DNA of 42,881 nt from Kiritimatiellia bacterium (GTDB lineage: Bacteria > Verrucomicrobiota > Kiritimatiellia > UBA8416 > JABMPJ01). The DNA is taken from positions 1 to 42,881 of the forward strand of contig JADHWE010000013.1 of the NCBI GenBank assembly GCA_016783675.1. The letters are read 5' to 3'. The notes under the pieces are model-generated. The model did no database searches. It saw only the letters and a list, made by a program, of their open reading frames with translations, and was not told the DNA's origin. Made by a program: the position numbers and the translations under genes. This document shows, in pieces, positions 27,342 through 35,095 of this stretch (position 1 is its first letter; each line of letters starts with the position of its first letter).

Positions 27342-27788
27342 CTACTTCTTTTTCTTGGTCGCCTTCTTCTTGGCTACCTTTTTGGCTGCCTCCTTCTTCG
27401 GGGCTGCCTTTTTGGCTGCCTTCTTCTTCGGGGCCGCTTTCTTCTTCGCTACCTTCTTCTTGGGGGCGGCTTTCTTAGCGACCTTCTTTTTCGGGGCAGC
27501 CTTCTTCTTGGCTGCCTTCTTCTTCGGGGCCGCTTTCTTCTTCGCTACCTTCTTCTTGGGGGCGGCTTTCTTAGCGACCTTCTTCTTGGCTACCTTTTTC
27601 TTGGCTACCTTTTTCTTCGGGGCGGCCTTTTTGGCTACCTTCTTCTTGGCTGCCTTTTTCTTCGGGGCTGCCTTTTTGGCCGCCTTCTTCGGGGCGGCTT
27701 TCTTCTTCGCTACCTTCTTCTTCGGGGCCGCCTTCTTCTTGGCTACCTTTTTGGCAACCTTCTTTTTGGCTACCTTCTTTGCTGCCAC
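27342..27788 (-). CDS. Histone H1-like lysine/alanine-rich DNA-binding protein
   Basis: A 148-residue protein made almost only of Lys, Ala, Pro and Val, in repeats of KKKVAKK, KKAAPKKK and KKAAKK. It has no other domain, a pI far above 11, and would be disordered when free. Such H1-tail-like proteins (for example chlamydial Hc2 and AlgP-like tails) bind DNA through charge and help compact the nucleoid. The start is the GTG at 27788, preceded by GGAGGTAGGAGAC. The repetitive DNA means copy number can change by slippage between strains. It has a strong promoter, a long leader and its own terminator. Confidence 0.85.
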   Translation of the reverse strand: MAAKKVAKKKVAKKVAKKKAAPKKKVAKKKAAPKKAAKKAAPKKKAAKKKVAKKAAPKKKVAKKKVAKKKVAKKAAPKKKVAKKKAAPKKKAAKKKAAPKKKVAKKAAPKKKVAKKKAAPKKKAAKKAAPKKEAAKKVAKKKATKKKK

Positions 27789-27834
27789 GTCTCCTACCTC
27801 CTCTTGGCTCGAGGCGACGGCCCCGAGTGGTTTA

Positions 27835-27878
27835 GCATGCTGCTTCCCGATGCCCCCCAGAGCATCTCGACAGCATGC
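27835..27878 (-). promoter_or_regulatory. Structured 5' leader hairpin of the H1-like gene
   Basis: GCATGCTG (27835-27842) pairs perfectly with CAGCATGC (27871-27878). Inside it GATGC (27849-27853) pairs with GCATC (27862-27866). The hairpin lies about 45 bp upstream of the GTG start, in a leader of about 200 bases. It may control translation or stability; no known riboswitch or protein-binding motif is recognised. The remaining bases of the gene-free region 27789-28081 hold the promoter below and nothing else clear. Confidence 0.45.
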
Positions 27879-27992
27879 AAAGTAACGTGAATCGTCAAGC
27901 GCGTTGCCTTCCTTGTTGGAGTGAATTTATCCCCCACTTTCTGCATCGTCAACCGTGGATGGTAACCAACCATGCACCATAAACTCATGCCT

Positions 27993-28021
27993 TATATATA
28001 GTGCATTACAACACATGTCAA
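27993..28021 (-). promoter_or_regulatory. Strong sigma-70 promoter of the H1-like gene
   Basis: The minus strand has a perfect TTGACA (28016-28021), a 17-bp spacer and TATATA (27993-27998) in an AT-rich pocket. It is the closest match to the sigma-70 consensus in the window. The transcript would start near 27986, giving a leader of about 200 bases to the GTG at 27788. Confidence 0.75.
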
Positions 28022-28081
28022 TTCGAGCGTGCACACTCGTGCGCTTGCAATCGTAACGTGGTGTGATAACGTTCAGTCGCG

Positions 28082-29746
28082 ATGCAAGAGATCACGGTAA
28101 CCTTTGCGGATAGCAGGCGACTGCAGTGCCCCGTGGGCACGGAGGTCGGATCGCTCACGCCGGAGCCGGGCGATGGACCTCCGTTCCTCGCCGCGCTGGT
28201 CAACAACGACGTTGCATCGCTCTCCTATCCCCTCTCCGTCAACTGCCACATTCGCTTTCTCACACTGGCAGACTCACATGGATGGCGTGTCTACCGTCGC
28301 TCGTTGTGCTACCTCCTTGCCATGGCCGTGCGCGACTGCTTCCCTGACGCAGCCTTTGCGGTGGAGCACTCGTACGGGTCGGGCCTGTACTGTTCGTTTC
28401 AGCCGAGCGACAAGGATACGGCGGGCATCTGTTCTGAGCAGTTGATCCGTATCGAAGAACGCATGCATGCTCTGATTGCCGAGGATCATCCGATTGAACG
28501 CTGCAAGATGTCATACGAAGATGCACTCGAAGCATTCGAAGAAGCCGGCCTCGAAGACCAGCACAACCTGCTGCGCTTCCGGAATCCGCCGCACGTCGTA
28601 ACACACCGCTGCGGCGACTTCTGGGAACTGGCCCACGGTCCGCTTGCCGCTCACACCGGCGCCCTCCAGTGCTTCAGGCTGATTCCCTACCCTCCCGGCT
28701 TCGTGCTCCACATGCCTGCGCGTGGCCCGGTCTGTCGCCTCGCGCCCTTCGAGGACCAGCCCCACCTGTTCCAGATCTTCCGGGAGCACAAGGAGTGGGG
28801 GCGCATCCTGAACGTGGCCACCGTTGGGCGGCTTAACCAGATCATCGTGGATGGCGAGTTCCCCGATTTCGTCCGCAGGGCCGAGGCGCTTCACGAGAAG
28901 AAGCTGACCCAGATTGCCGATGCCATCACGGCCAAGGCTCACGAGGTGCGAATGATACTCGTTGCCGGGCCGTCTTCGGCCGGCAAGACCACGTTCTCCA
29001 AGCGACTGGCCACCCACCTGGAAGCCAACGGGCTGCGCCCGGTTACCATTGCCGCCGACGACTACTTCGTGCCGCCGGAGCGCAATCCATTGGATGAGCA
29101 CGGCAACCCGGACTATGAGCACCTGCAGGCGGTGGACCTGGAGTTGTTCAACGAGCACATGGAACAACTGATCCAGGGCCGACCGGTTGAGCTGCCCCAC
29201 TTTGATTTCACGCGCAAGGAGCGCCGGTACAGGGGCAATAGCCTCCAGATCAGCGACGACCAGATCATTATCGTGGAGGGCATTCACGGACTGAACCCGC
29301 GCCTGACCGAGCGCGTCCCGAGTGAGCGCAAGTTTCGCATTTACGTCAGTGCGCTGACACAGCTGAATATGGACGCACACAACCGGGTGTCTACAACCGA
29401 CAACCGGCTCATGCGGCGGATCGTGCGTGATCACAGCTACAGGGGGCACACCTCGCTCGATACGCTCCGCTTGTGGCCCTCCGTGCGGCGGGGGGAGAAG
29501 CAGTGGATCTTCCCGTTCCAACGTGAAGCCGACGCCACGTTCAACTCGGCCCTCGACTACGAGTTGGCAATCCTTAAACCACTGGTGGAACCGCTACTGA
29601 TGCTAGTCAAACCGACGAACAAGGAATATGCGGAGGCACGACGACTGTCCGAGTTTCTCCTGAATTTCCTGCCGGCCCCGATGGACGCTGTCCCCCCGTC
29701 CTCTATCCTGCGCGAGTACGTCGGCGGCAGCGGACTTGAGTATTAG
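28082..29746 (+). CDS. Nucleoside kinase (uridine kinase-like) with tRNA-synthetase-derived N-terminal domains
   Basis: A 554-residue protein. The N-terminal half resembles threonyl-tRNA synthetase accessory modules: a TGS-like start (MQEITVTFADSRRLQCPVGT) and a SAD-like region (about 65-215, with HRCGDFWELAHGPLAAHTGA). The C-terminal half is a phosphoribulokinase/uridine kinase domain. Its P-loop is at 296-304 (AGPSSAGKTTFSKRL), the Asp-rich lid at VTIAADDYFVP, and further motifs are IIVEGIHGLNP and RIVRDHSYRG. This fusion is known in many bacteria and is annotated as nucleoside kinase; the exact substrate (uridine, cytidine or other) is not readable. Its ribosome-binding site is weak. Confidence 0.88.
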   Translation: MQEITVTFADSRRLQCPVGTEVGSLTPEPGDGPPFLAALVNNDVASLSYPLSVNCHIRFLTLADSHGWRVYRRSLCYLLAMAVRDCFPDAAFAVEHSYGSGLYCSFQPSDKDTAGICSEQLIRIEERMHALIAEDHPIERCKMSYEDALEAFEEAGLEDQHNLLRFRNPPHVVTHRCGDFWELAHGPLAAHTGALQCFRLIPYPPGFVLHMPARGPVCRLAPFEDQPHLFQIFREHKEWGRILNVATVGRLNQIIVDGEFPDFVRRAEALHEKKLTQIADAITAKAHEVRMILVAGPSSAGKTTFSKRLATHLEANGLRPVTIAADDYFVPPERNPLDEHGNPDYEHLQAVDLELFNEHMEQLIQGRPVELPHFDFTRKERRYRGNSLQISDDQIIIVEGIHGLNPRLTERVPSERKFRIYVSALTQLNMDAHNRVSTTDNRLMRRIVRDHSYRGHTSLDTLRLWPSVRRGEKQWIFPFQREADATFNSALDYELAILKPLVEPLLMLVKPTNKEYAEARRLSEFLLNFLPAPMDAVPPSSILREYVGGSGLEY

Positions 29747-29764
29747 AATGTCTTCTGTTATCTT
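29736..29764 (+). promoter_or_regulatory. Sigma-70 promoter of the sigma-2-like gene and trmB
   Basis: TTGAGT (29736-29741) overlaps the last codons of the nucleoside kinase gene. A 17-bp spacer follows, then TATCTT (29759-29764). The transcript would start near 29771, about 32 bp before the ATG at 29803. Confidence 0.6.
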
Positions 29765-29802
29765 GATATAGTCTTGGATCGCAACAGACAGGAAAGACGC
29801 AA

Positions 29803-30162
29803 ATGAAGATTCCCTTGAAGCTCGGAGAAGACGGCCATCAGTCAACCGTCGCAGCGGCCGCCGCGGCTATTGCGCGCGATGTAGCGGCCGTCAAGGCCGG
29901 CGACTGGAACGCCAAGAACAGCCTGGTGCGCGCGTTTCAGCACCTGCTCACCTCGCTGGCAGAAAAACGGGCTCATGGCGACCAAGGCAAACACAACCGG
30001 TACATCGATGCAGGGAAAGAGGGCCTCTTCAAGGCGGCCAAGAAGTACAAGGTCAAGAACGACGGCGGCAATTTTCAGCTCTTTGCCCTCGACTACATCG
30101 AAAGCGCCATGGATCGGATGGACGGAGGAGGCGGAGTGCTGTCGCGGCTCTTCGGCAAGTAG
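29803..30162 (+). CDS. Small protein resembling sigma-70 region 2
   Basis: A 119-residue protein I cannot assign to a named family. Residues 29-104 follow the order of sigma-70 region 2. GDWNAKNSLVRAFQHLLTSL resembles region 2.1 (GDxxAxNxLV...). NRYIDAGKEGLFKAAKKY matches region 2.2 (DLIQEGNIGLLKAVEKF), and NFQLFALDYIESAM matches region 2.3 (FSTYATWWIRQAI). The two tryptophans used in promoter melting are replaced by Asp and Tyr. There is no region 3 or 4, and the C-terminus is Gly-rich (GGGGVLSRLFGK). AGGAAAGACGCAA precedes the ATG, it has its own promoter, and trmB follows 12 bp later. It may bind the RNA polymerase clamp; that is inference. Confidence 0.7.
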   Translation: MKIPLKLGEDGHQSTVAAAAAAIARDVAAVKAGDWNAKNSLVRAFQHLLTSLAEKRAHGDQGKHNRYIDAGKEGLFKAAKKYKVKNDGGNFQLFALDYIESAMDRMDGGGGVLSRLFGK

Positions 30163-30174
30163 TCCCGGCCCACT

Positions 30175-30780
30175 ATGGATCCCATCGATCCCATCGTGAT
30201 CCCCGAGAACTGGACACACGTGCTGTCCATCGACTCGATCTTCCCTGCCCCGGCAGAAGAGACCCGCTCCCTGGCCGTGGATGTCGGTTGCGGCAAAGGG
30301 CGCTACCTGGTGGCCGTCGCACAGAAACATCCCGAGATGAACTTCCTGGGGATCGACCGGATGCGATCGCGCATGGTCAAACTGGGCCGCAAGCTTACGC
30401 GCGCAGGGCTGGACCACGTACGCCTGATCCAGGTCGAAGCCTCCTACGCCATCCGTCACCTGCTTCCCGAGAACAGCGTCTCCGTTTTTACCGTCTTCTT
30501 TCCCGACCCCTGGCCCAAGCGCCGTCATCACAGGCGCCGCCTCTTCAGACCCGCCTTCCTGGATGACCTGGACCGCGCGATGAAGCCCGGGGCACAGATC
30601 CACATCGCCACGGATCACCTCGACTATTTCGAGTCCGTAGTGCCCCTGTTCGAAGCCGATTCCCGATTCGACTCCATCCCGGCCTACGAACCCACGGAGG
30701 ATGAGCGGACCGAGTTCGAACACATCTTCGCGGGACAGGGCAAACCGATTGGACGCGCTTCGTTCGCAAAGCGCGCCTGA
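30175..30780 (+). CDS. trmB: tRNA (guanine-N7-)-methyltransferase
   Basis: A 201-residue SAM-dependent enzyme that makes m7G46 in the tRNA variable loop. Motif I is AVDVGCGKGRYLVAVAQ (34-50), then FLGIDRMRSRM. The signature FFPDPWPKRRHHRRR lies near 109-122, and the C-terminal TEFE-type motif (DERTEFEHIFAGQG) is present. Length is near the family norm, with a short N-terminus. It lies 12 bp after the sigma-2-like gene and is probably co-transcribed with it. Confidence 0.94.
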   Translation: MDPIDPIVIPENWTHVLSIDSIFPAPAEETRSLAVDVGCGKGRYLVAVAQKHPEMNFLGIDRMRSRMVKLGRKLTRAGLDHVRLIQVEASYAIRHLLPENSVSVFTVFFPDPWPKRRHHRRRLFRPAFLDDLDRAMKPGAQIHIATDHLDYFESVVPLFEADSRFDSIPAYEPTEDERTEFEHIFAGQGKPIGRASFAKRA

Positions 30781-30856
30781 CGCCGCACGGGGTATTCAAA
30801 TCGACCCTTTACCTGCCTGCGAGGATAGGCACACAATGGGTTCTGAGGTAGGAAGC

Positions 30857-31693
30857 ATGCCGACCGGATCCATCAAAACAGTGAAGCGCCTGTGGGTTGC
30901 CATTCTGGCGATCGTTGTCCTTTCGCTTGCGTCCGACACCTCAGGCGCCGACTGGTACCGCTATGATGAGTCTCGCCTGATCGAGCAGGATTTCAATGAT
31001 GGCGACAGCTTCCACGTGCAGTGCGGCCACCGGCACTACATTTTTCGTCTCTACTTCGTGGATGCGCCAGAAACGGGTCTCTCGTTTCCCGATCGCGTAG
31101 ATGACCAGGCGAAGTACTGGGAGTTGACCCCGAAGCAGACCGTGAAGATAGGCCAGGATGCGGCTAAATTCGCCCGCACCTACCTGTCGAAGCCCTTTAC
31201 GGTCCACACGAAACGCGTCGATGCCCGGGGACGAAGCGACCGCCCCCGCTACTTCGGCATGGTAGAAACCGAGAAGGGGTTTCTATCTGAAGCCCTCGTA
31301 CGCCACGGACTGGCCCGTATCTACGGCATGTCAACCGAGCTGCCGAACGCAAAACCATCCTCGCGACACTGGGGGCGACTGCGCTTGGCCGAGAAGGCCG
31401 CCAAGCGCGAGAAACTCGGAGGGTGGGCCCGTCACCCCGCCGAACCCGAACCGCTGCCCCTCATTGAGCCCCAGGATTACGTGGTGCGTACACGCCTGCC
31501 GGTATTTGACCCCGAACGCCACTCCCGCGTGCTCGGCATCCTCCAGCGGGGGGCCGAGATACGCATCCTTGGGGCAGAAGGTGATCGTCTGCTCCGTATC
31601 CGTTTCAAGGCCGGCGACGTCGAGCGCGAAGGGCTGTGTCGCCGGGACAGCGTCAGCCTACCCACCCCCGACAAGGAGCAAGCCGACAGATGA
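30857..31693 (+). CDS. Exported thermonuclease (SNase-like) with C-terminal SH3-like region
   Basis: A 278-residue protein with a signal peptide (VKRLWVAILAIVVLSLASD, cut near SGAD). The SNase-like domain (about 45-185) contains YIFRLYFVDAPET, QDAAKFARTYLS and EALVRHGLARIYG, the order seen in staphylococcal nuclease relatives. Active-site Arg and Asp candidates are R64 and D69. The C-terminal part (about 215-265: YVVRTRLPVFDPERHSRVLG, then IRILGAEGDRLLRIRF) resembles a bacterial SH3 or GW-like wall-binding module. It likely degrades nucleic acids outside the cytoplasm. The ATG at 30857 follows GAGGTAGGAAGC. It overlaps the deaminase start by 4 bp. Confidence 0.8.
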   Translation: MPTGSIKTVKRLWVAILAIVVLSLASDTSGADWYRYDESRLIEQDFNDGDSFHVQCGHRHYIFRLYFVDAPETGLSFPDRVDDQAKYWELTPKQTVKIGQDAAKFARTYLSKPFTVHTKRVDARGRSDRPRYFGMVETEKGFLSEALVRHGLARIYGMSTELPNAKPSSRHWGRLRLAEKAAKREKLGGWARHPAEPEPLPLIEPQDYVVRTRLPVFDPERHSRVLGILQRGAEIRILGAEGDRLLRIRFKAGDVEREGLCRRDSVSLPTPDKEQADR

Positions 31694-32292
31694 CCGCATT
31701 CCCCACGCTCTCGATTTCACTTCCCGACTGGCTCAACGAGGCATGCAGACCGCTGGTTGAAGCGCCTGTGCCAACAGTTGAAGCGCGTATGGAATTCGTG
31801 ATCGGACTGGCACGCCGTAATGTCGATGAGCAGACCGGCGGCCCGTTTGCCGCGGCAGTCTTTGACCTGACCACGCACCACCTCCTGGCTCCGGGGGTCA
31901 ACATGGTCACCACTCAGCACTGCTCCAGCGCCCACGCTGAAATCGTGGCCGTCAGCATCGTGCAACAGCAACTGGGAAGCTACGATCTCGGAGGTCCCGG
32001 CATGCCCCACTGCGAACTCGTCACCAGCACGGAGCCCTGCGCGATGTGCCTGGGCGCGGTGCCCTGGTCGGGGGTGCGCGCATTGGTCTGCGGCGCACGT
32101 GGCGAGGACGCCTGCGCGATCGGGATGGACGAGGGCGCCAAGCCGGCTGACTGGGTCGGTGAGCTTGAGCGCCGCGGCATCGTGGTGACGAGGGATGTCT
32201 GTCGCGACGACGCGGCGGCCGTCCTACAGGACTACCAGGCCTCCGGCGGCGTTATCTACAATGCCCGTCAGGGCGATTGGCCTCTGCCTTGA
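31690..32292 (+). CDS. Nucleoside/nucleobase deaminase, CDA superfamily
   Basis: A 200-residue zinc deaminase. The first zinc ligand and catalytic Glu are H82 and E84 (SSAHAEIVAVSI); the other zinc ligands are C117 and C120 (STEPCAMCLGAV). The order is that of guanine deaminase and tRNA-adenosine deaminase relatives. A GGPFAAAVFDL strand comes first, as in those enzymes. The substrate may be guanine or another base; it cannot be fixed from motifs. The start overlaps the nuclease stop (ATGA), which suggests joint use in nucleic-acid salvage. Its end overlaps the convergent mscS gene by 41 bp. Confidence 0.85.
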   Translation: MTAFPTLSISLPDWLNEACRPLVEAPVPTVEARMEFVIGLARRNVDEQTGGPFAAAVFDLTTHHLLAPGVNMVTTQHCSSAHAEIVAVSIVQQQLGSYDLGGPGMPHCELVTSTEPCAMCLGAVPWSGVRALVCGARGEDACAIGMDEGAKPADWVGELERRGIVVTRDVCRDDAAAVLQDYQASGGVIYNARQGDWPLP

Positions 32293-33154
32293 AGAAACGC
32301 GTGGTCGGGTACGCCAAGGTGATGTCCTCGTGCTTCTCGAACGTGTCCAGGATAGCCTCCCAGACCGCCTCTTCGGACTTGCGCCGTTCACGTGGCTTAA
32401 CGATATAGCGCAGCGTCAGGAGCACGCCTGATTCCCTTACCGATGTGTAGACGATGGGTGTCAGATTCTTGAAGAAGATCAGGTAACGCATCGCCGCACG
32501 CCGGATCTGTGCCTCGGCGCCCTCCGAGAGGTATTCAGCGTGTTCGGCGGCGATGGTGCCCAGCAACTCCTTGGCCTTGCGCCAGTTGCTTTCAAACGTA
32601 ATCAGCACCGGGATCTCGTGCCAGATGTACTGGAAGCCGCTTTCGTAGTTTGAGACCGGGTCGCGAAGGATTCGGCTGTTGGGAATATGGACGATACGGC
32701 CCGTGCTCTGCTCGGCATCCACCCAGTTGCCGACTTCGATCACGCTGAACTGGAACAGGCGCAGATCGATGACATCCCCCGTGATGTCTCCGACCTGAAT
32801 GCGGTCGCCCACCTGGAAAGGTCTGCGCCAGAGGACAAAGACCCACCCGGCGACATTCGCAATGGTGTCGTGCATGGCAACCGCCAGGCCCGCGCTGGCC
32901 AGACCGAGAAATGTAGCCAACGAGTCGAAAGCCCGAATCCAGACCCGGCCTATCAGCACCAGTGCCACGATCGTGAGCGTGTTGACGATGACGCGCCGCC
33001 AATGGTGGAAGCGCACGGGGTCGTTGATCTTACGCTTGGCCAGCGAACAGGTCAGGAACCGGAGAAGGAAGAACAGGATCAGCAGGACGAGCGTGGCCAC
33101 CAACTTGGCCACCGTGTCCGGCGCCACGTTAAGCATCTCGATCAATCCCATCAT
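32252..33154 (-). CDS. MscS-family mechanosensitive ion channel
   Basis: A 300-residue small-conductance mechanosensitive channel. Helices span about 10-35 and 52-72, with the pore helix rich in Gly and Ala (FLGLASAGLAVAMHDTIANV). The beta domain follows (RRPFQVGDRIQVGDITGDV; GRIVHIPNSRILRDPVSNY), then a cytoplasmic vestibule with a long C-terminus. It should open under membrane tension to release solutes. The ATG at 33154 overlaps the kamA stop (ATGA), so the two are translated together, an unusual pairing. A longer in-frame start at 33259 lies fully inside kamA and is rejected. Confidence 0.9.
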   Translation of the reverse strand: MMGLIEMLNVAPDTVAKLVATLVLLILFFLLRFLTCSLAKRKINDPVRFHHWRRVIVNTLTIVALVLIGRVWIRAFDSLATFLGLASAGLAVAMHDTIANVAGWVFVLWRRPFQVGDRIQVGDITGDVIDLRLFQFSVIEVGNWVDAEQSTGRIVHIPNSRILRDPVSNYESGFQYIWHEIPVLITFESNWRKAKELLGTIAAEHAEYLSEGAEAQIRRAAMRYLIFFKNLTPIVYTSVRESGVLLTLRYIVKPRERRKSEEAVWEAILDTFEKHEDITLAYPTTRFFKAEANRPDGHCR

Positions 33155-34179
33155 GACAGCCCTCCCTCTGCCGCCAGTTCCTCCAGCGGAGTTTTTCCGG
33201 CCGAGCCCGGCAGATCGGCCACGAACCGAGGCATGGCCAGCCCACCGAGACGACGACACAGCGCGCGGCTCAGTTCAACGCCTTTACCGACCTCCGTGTG
33301 GAAATGCTCGGTGCCCTGCACGGGGTCACACTGAAACACGTAGTATGGCCGTATCATATTCCGCTGCAGAGTATTGCACAGCTCTTGAAGCGTGTCGACA
33401 TCGTCGTTGACCCCACGGAGCAGCACGGCCTGGTTAGAGACAGGGATGCCACGACTGATGAGACGCTCGCATGCGGCCATCGCTTCATCGGTCAACTCGG
33501 CCGGATGGTTGAATTGCGTATTCACCCATAGCGGTCGATGTTCAGCCAGCGTCTCGGCCAAGGCATCGTCGATACGCATCGGCAACACCGCGGGTACGCG
33601 GGTTCCTATTCGCACCACCTCGATGTGAGGGATCTCATGTAGATCGCCCAGCATGCCGTCCAACTCATCTGTCTCGAGTAGCAGCGGATCGCCCCCCGAC
33701 AGGATCACTTCGCGAACCGCCGGGCGCTCCCGCAGGGCACGGCACACCGCTTCCCAGCCTTCGGATCCAGCCACCTGTCGGTCGGGCCCCAGCAGGTTTT
33801 TGCGTGTGCAGTGCCGGCACGATACGGCACAGGCGGAGGTCGTCATCACGAGCACCCGATCGGGGTAGCGCTGCACGAGGCCTGCCACATTCGTGGATCC
33901 GTCCTCGGCAAAAGGATCGGCACGATACGAGCCCTCCAGCTCGCGGCTATCGGGCAAACATTGGAGCAGAACAGGCGAGGCCGCCTCGGCGTCCCCTGCC
34001 AGCGCAAGGTAGTACGGCGTGATACAGAGAGGGTATCGCTCCGTGACCGGTGCAAGCGTCGCCACGGAAGCGGCCGCAACCAAGCCCCGCTCCACGAGCG
34101 CGTCAAGCGATCGGATGGCGTTCTGTAGCTGCCATCGCCAATCGTTCCATGAGCCATCCCTCTTTTTTCTTCCTCGCAT
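33151..34179 (-). CDS. KamA family radical SAM protein (lysine 2,3-aminomutase-like)
   Basis: A 342-residue radical SAM enzyme. The [4Fe-4S] motif is C117-x3-C121-x2-C124 (SACAVSCRHCTRKN). The SAM-binding GGDP motif is VILSGGDPLLLE, and the C-terminal PLP lysine is K329 in GSAGKTPLEE. It starts MRGRKKRDGSWNDWRWQ, as in KamA and EpmB proteins. Length fits the short group that includes EF-P beta-lysylation enzyme EpmB; EF-P itself is not in the window. Lysine or a related amino acid is the likely substrate. No clear ribosome-binding site precedes the ATG; a TTG 12 codons upstream is possible. Confidence 0.87.
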   Translation of the reverse strand: MRGRKKRDGSWNDWRWQLQNAIRSLDALVERGLVAAASVATLAPVTERYPLCITPYYLALAGDAEAASPVLLQCLPDSRELEGSYRADPFAEDGSTNVAGLVQRYPDRVLVMTTSACAVSCRHCTRKNLLGPDRQVAGSEGWEAVCRALRERPAVREVILSGGDPLLLETDELDGMLGDLHEIPHIEVVRIGTRVPAVLPMRIDDALAETLAEHRPLWVNTQFNHPAELTDEAMAACERLISRGIPVSNQAVLLRGVNDDVDTLQELCNTLQRNMIRPYYVFQCDPVQGTEHFHTEVGKGVELSRALCRRLGGLAMPRFVADLPGSAGKTPLEELAAEGGLS

Positions 34180-34184
34180 CGTCC

Positions 34185-34199
34185 GAATATACGATATTC
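34185..34199. promoter_or_regulatory. Palindrome between divergent kamA-like and nucleoside phosphorylase genes
   Basis: GAATAT (34185-34190) and ATATTC (34194-34199) flank ACG. The site lies 5 bp from the kamA-like start and 36 bp before the phosphorylase ATG, in a 56-bp intergenic space, so it could be an operator for both or part of overlapping promoters. Confidence 0.35.
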
Positions 34200-34235
34200 T
34201 CCGAAACGCGGCCAATCACGGAGTATCATCACACC

Positions 34236-35087
34236 ATGAAACCCATCGACATCGACACACTCCTCAAAAACACCGCCGAACTATGCGAACGACTGGGCAC
34301 TCCGTCTCCGTCGACCGCAGCCATTCTCGGTTCCGGGTGGGGCACCGCGATCGATGACTGGACGATTCTGCAGACCGTGCCGTATGACGAGATTCCCGTT
34401 CTCGGTGCGGCAGCGGTCAAGGGTCACGTCGGGGCCCTTCATATTGCCGATACCGGCAGCGGCCTGTGCCTCGTCTTCCAGGGACGCCGTCACTGGTACG
34501 GGTGCACCTCGTGGGACCCCGTCGTATTCCCCGCTTTTCTCGCTCATGCGCTGGGCGTAGATATGCTGCTGGTCACGAACGCCGGCGGCGGCATTCGGGC
34601 GGACCTTCAGCCCGGTGACCTGATGGTTATTGATGACCATATCAACGCCATGGGCGTCAATCCCCTGCAAGGTCCTCACCGGCAGGAGCTGGGCCCGCGG
34701 TTTCCGGACCTCACCCGACTCTACACACCAGAGCTCCGGGCGCAGCTCGACACAACCGCAGCGGAGCTTTCCATCCCCTTGAAGCACGGCGTCTACCTTG
34801 CCGTAAGCGGGCCGTCCTACGAGACGCCTGCCGAAGTACGCGCCTACGCCTCGCTGGGGGCCGATGCTGTCGGCATGTCCACCGTACCTGAAGCCATCGT
34901 CGCGGGCGCACTGGGGCTCAAAGTAGCGGGACTCTCCTGCATCACAAACCGGGCGGCGGCGACCGGCGGCGAGGCACTCTCGCATGATGACGTGATTGCC
35001 GTCACACGTTCCGCAACGCCGCGTATGCAGGCACTGGTACACGCATTCCTGGGCGGCGCGGGATCGTTGGCCGCGGATCGCGAGTAG
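34236..35087 (+). CDS. Purine-nucleoside phosphorylase
   Basis: A 283-residue enzyme that splits purine nucleosides with phosphate. It shows the PNP/MTAP family pattern: AAILGSGWGTAIDDW (phosphate site), VLGAAAVKGHVGALH, MLLVTNAGGGIRADLQPGDL, SGPSYETPAEVRAYASLGAD and GMSTVPEAIVA, near the purine site (Ser, Glu). Residues at 200-235 hold the base-binding Glu and Asn (ITNRAAATGGE). The ATG at 34236 follows GGAG at long spacing. The trimeric type (inosine/guanosine) is more likely than the hexameric DeoD type. It is followed by the CCA-adding enzyme after 8 bp. Confidence 0.92.
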   Translation: MKPIDIDTLLKNTAELCERLGTPSPSTAAILGSGWGTAIDDWTILQTVPYDEIPVLGAAAVKGHVGALHIADTGSGLCLVFQGRRHWYGCTSWDPVVFPAFLAHALGVDMLLVTNAGGGIRADLQPGDLMVIDDHINAMGVNPLQGPHRQELGPRFPDLTRLYTPELRAQLDTTAAELSIPLKHGVYLAVSGPSYETPAEVRAYASLGADAVGMSTVPEAIVAGALGLKVAGLSCITNRAAATGGEALSHDDVIAVTRSATPRMQALVHAFLGGAGSLAADRE

Positions 35088-35095
35088 AAACAACC

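Noticed and set aside
27196-27885. Plus-strand frame rich in Phe and Ala opposite the H1-like gene
   Set aside because: It is the antisense of the Lys/Ala codon repeats; it looks membrane-like only through the AAG/CTT complement.
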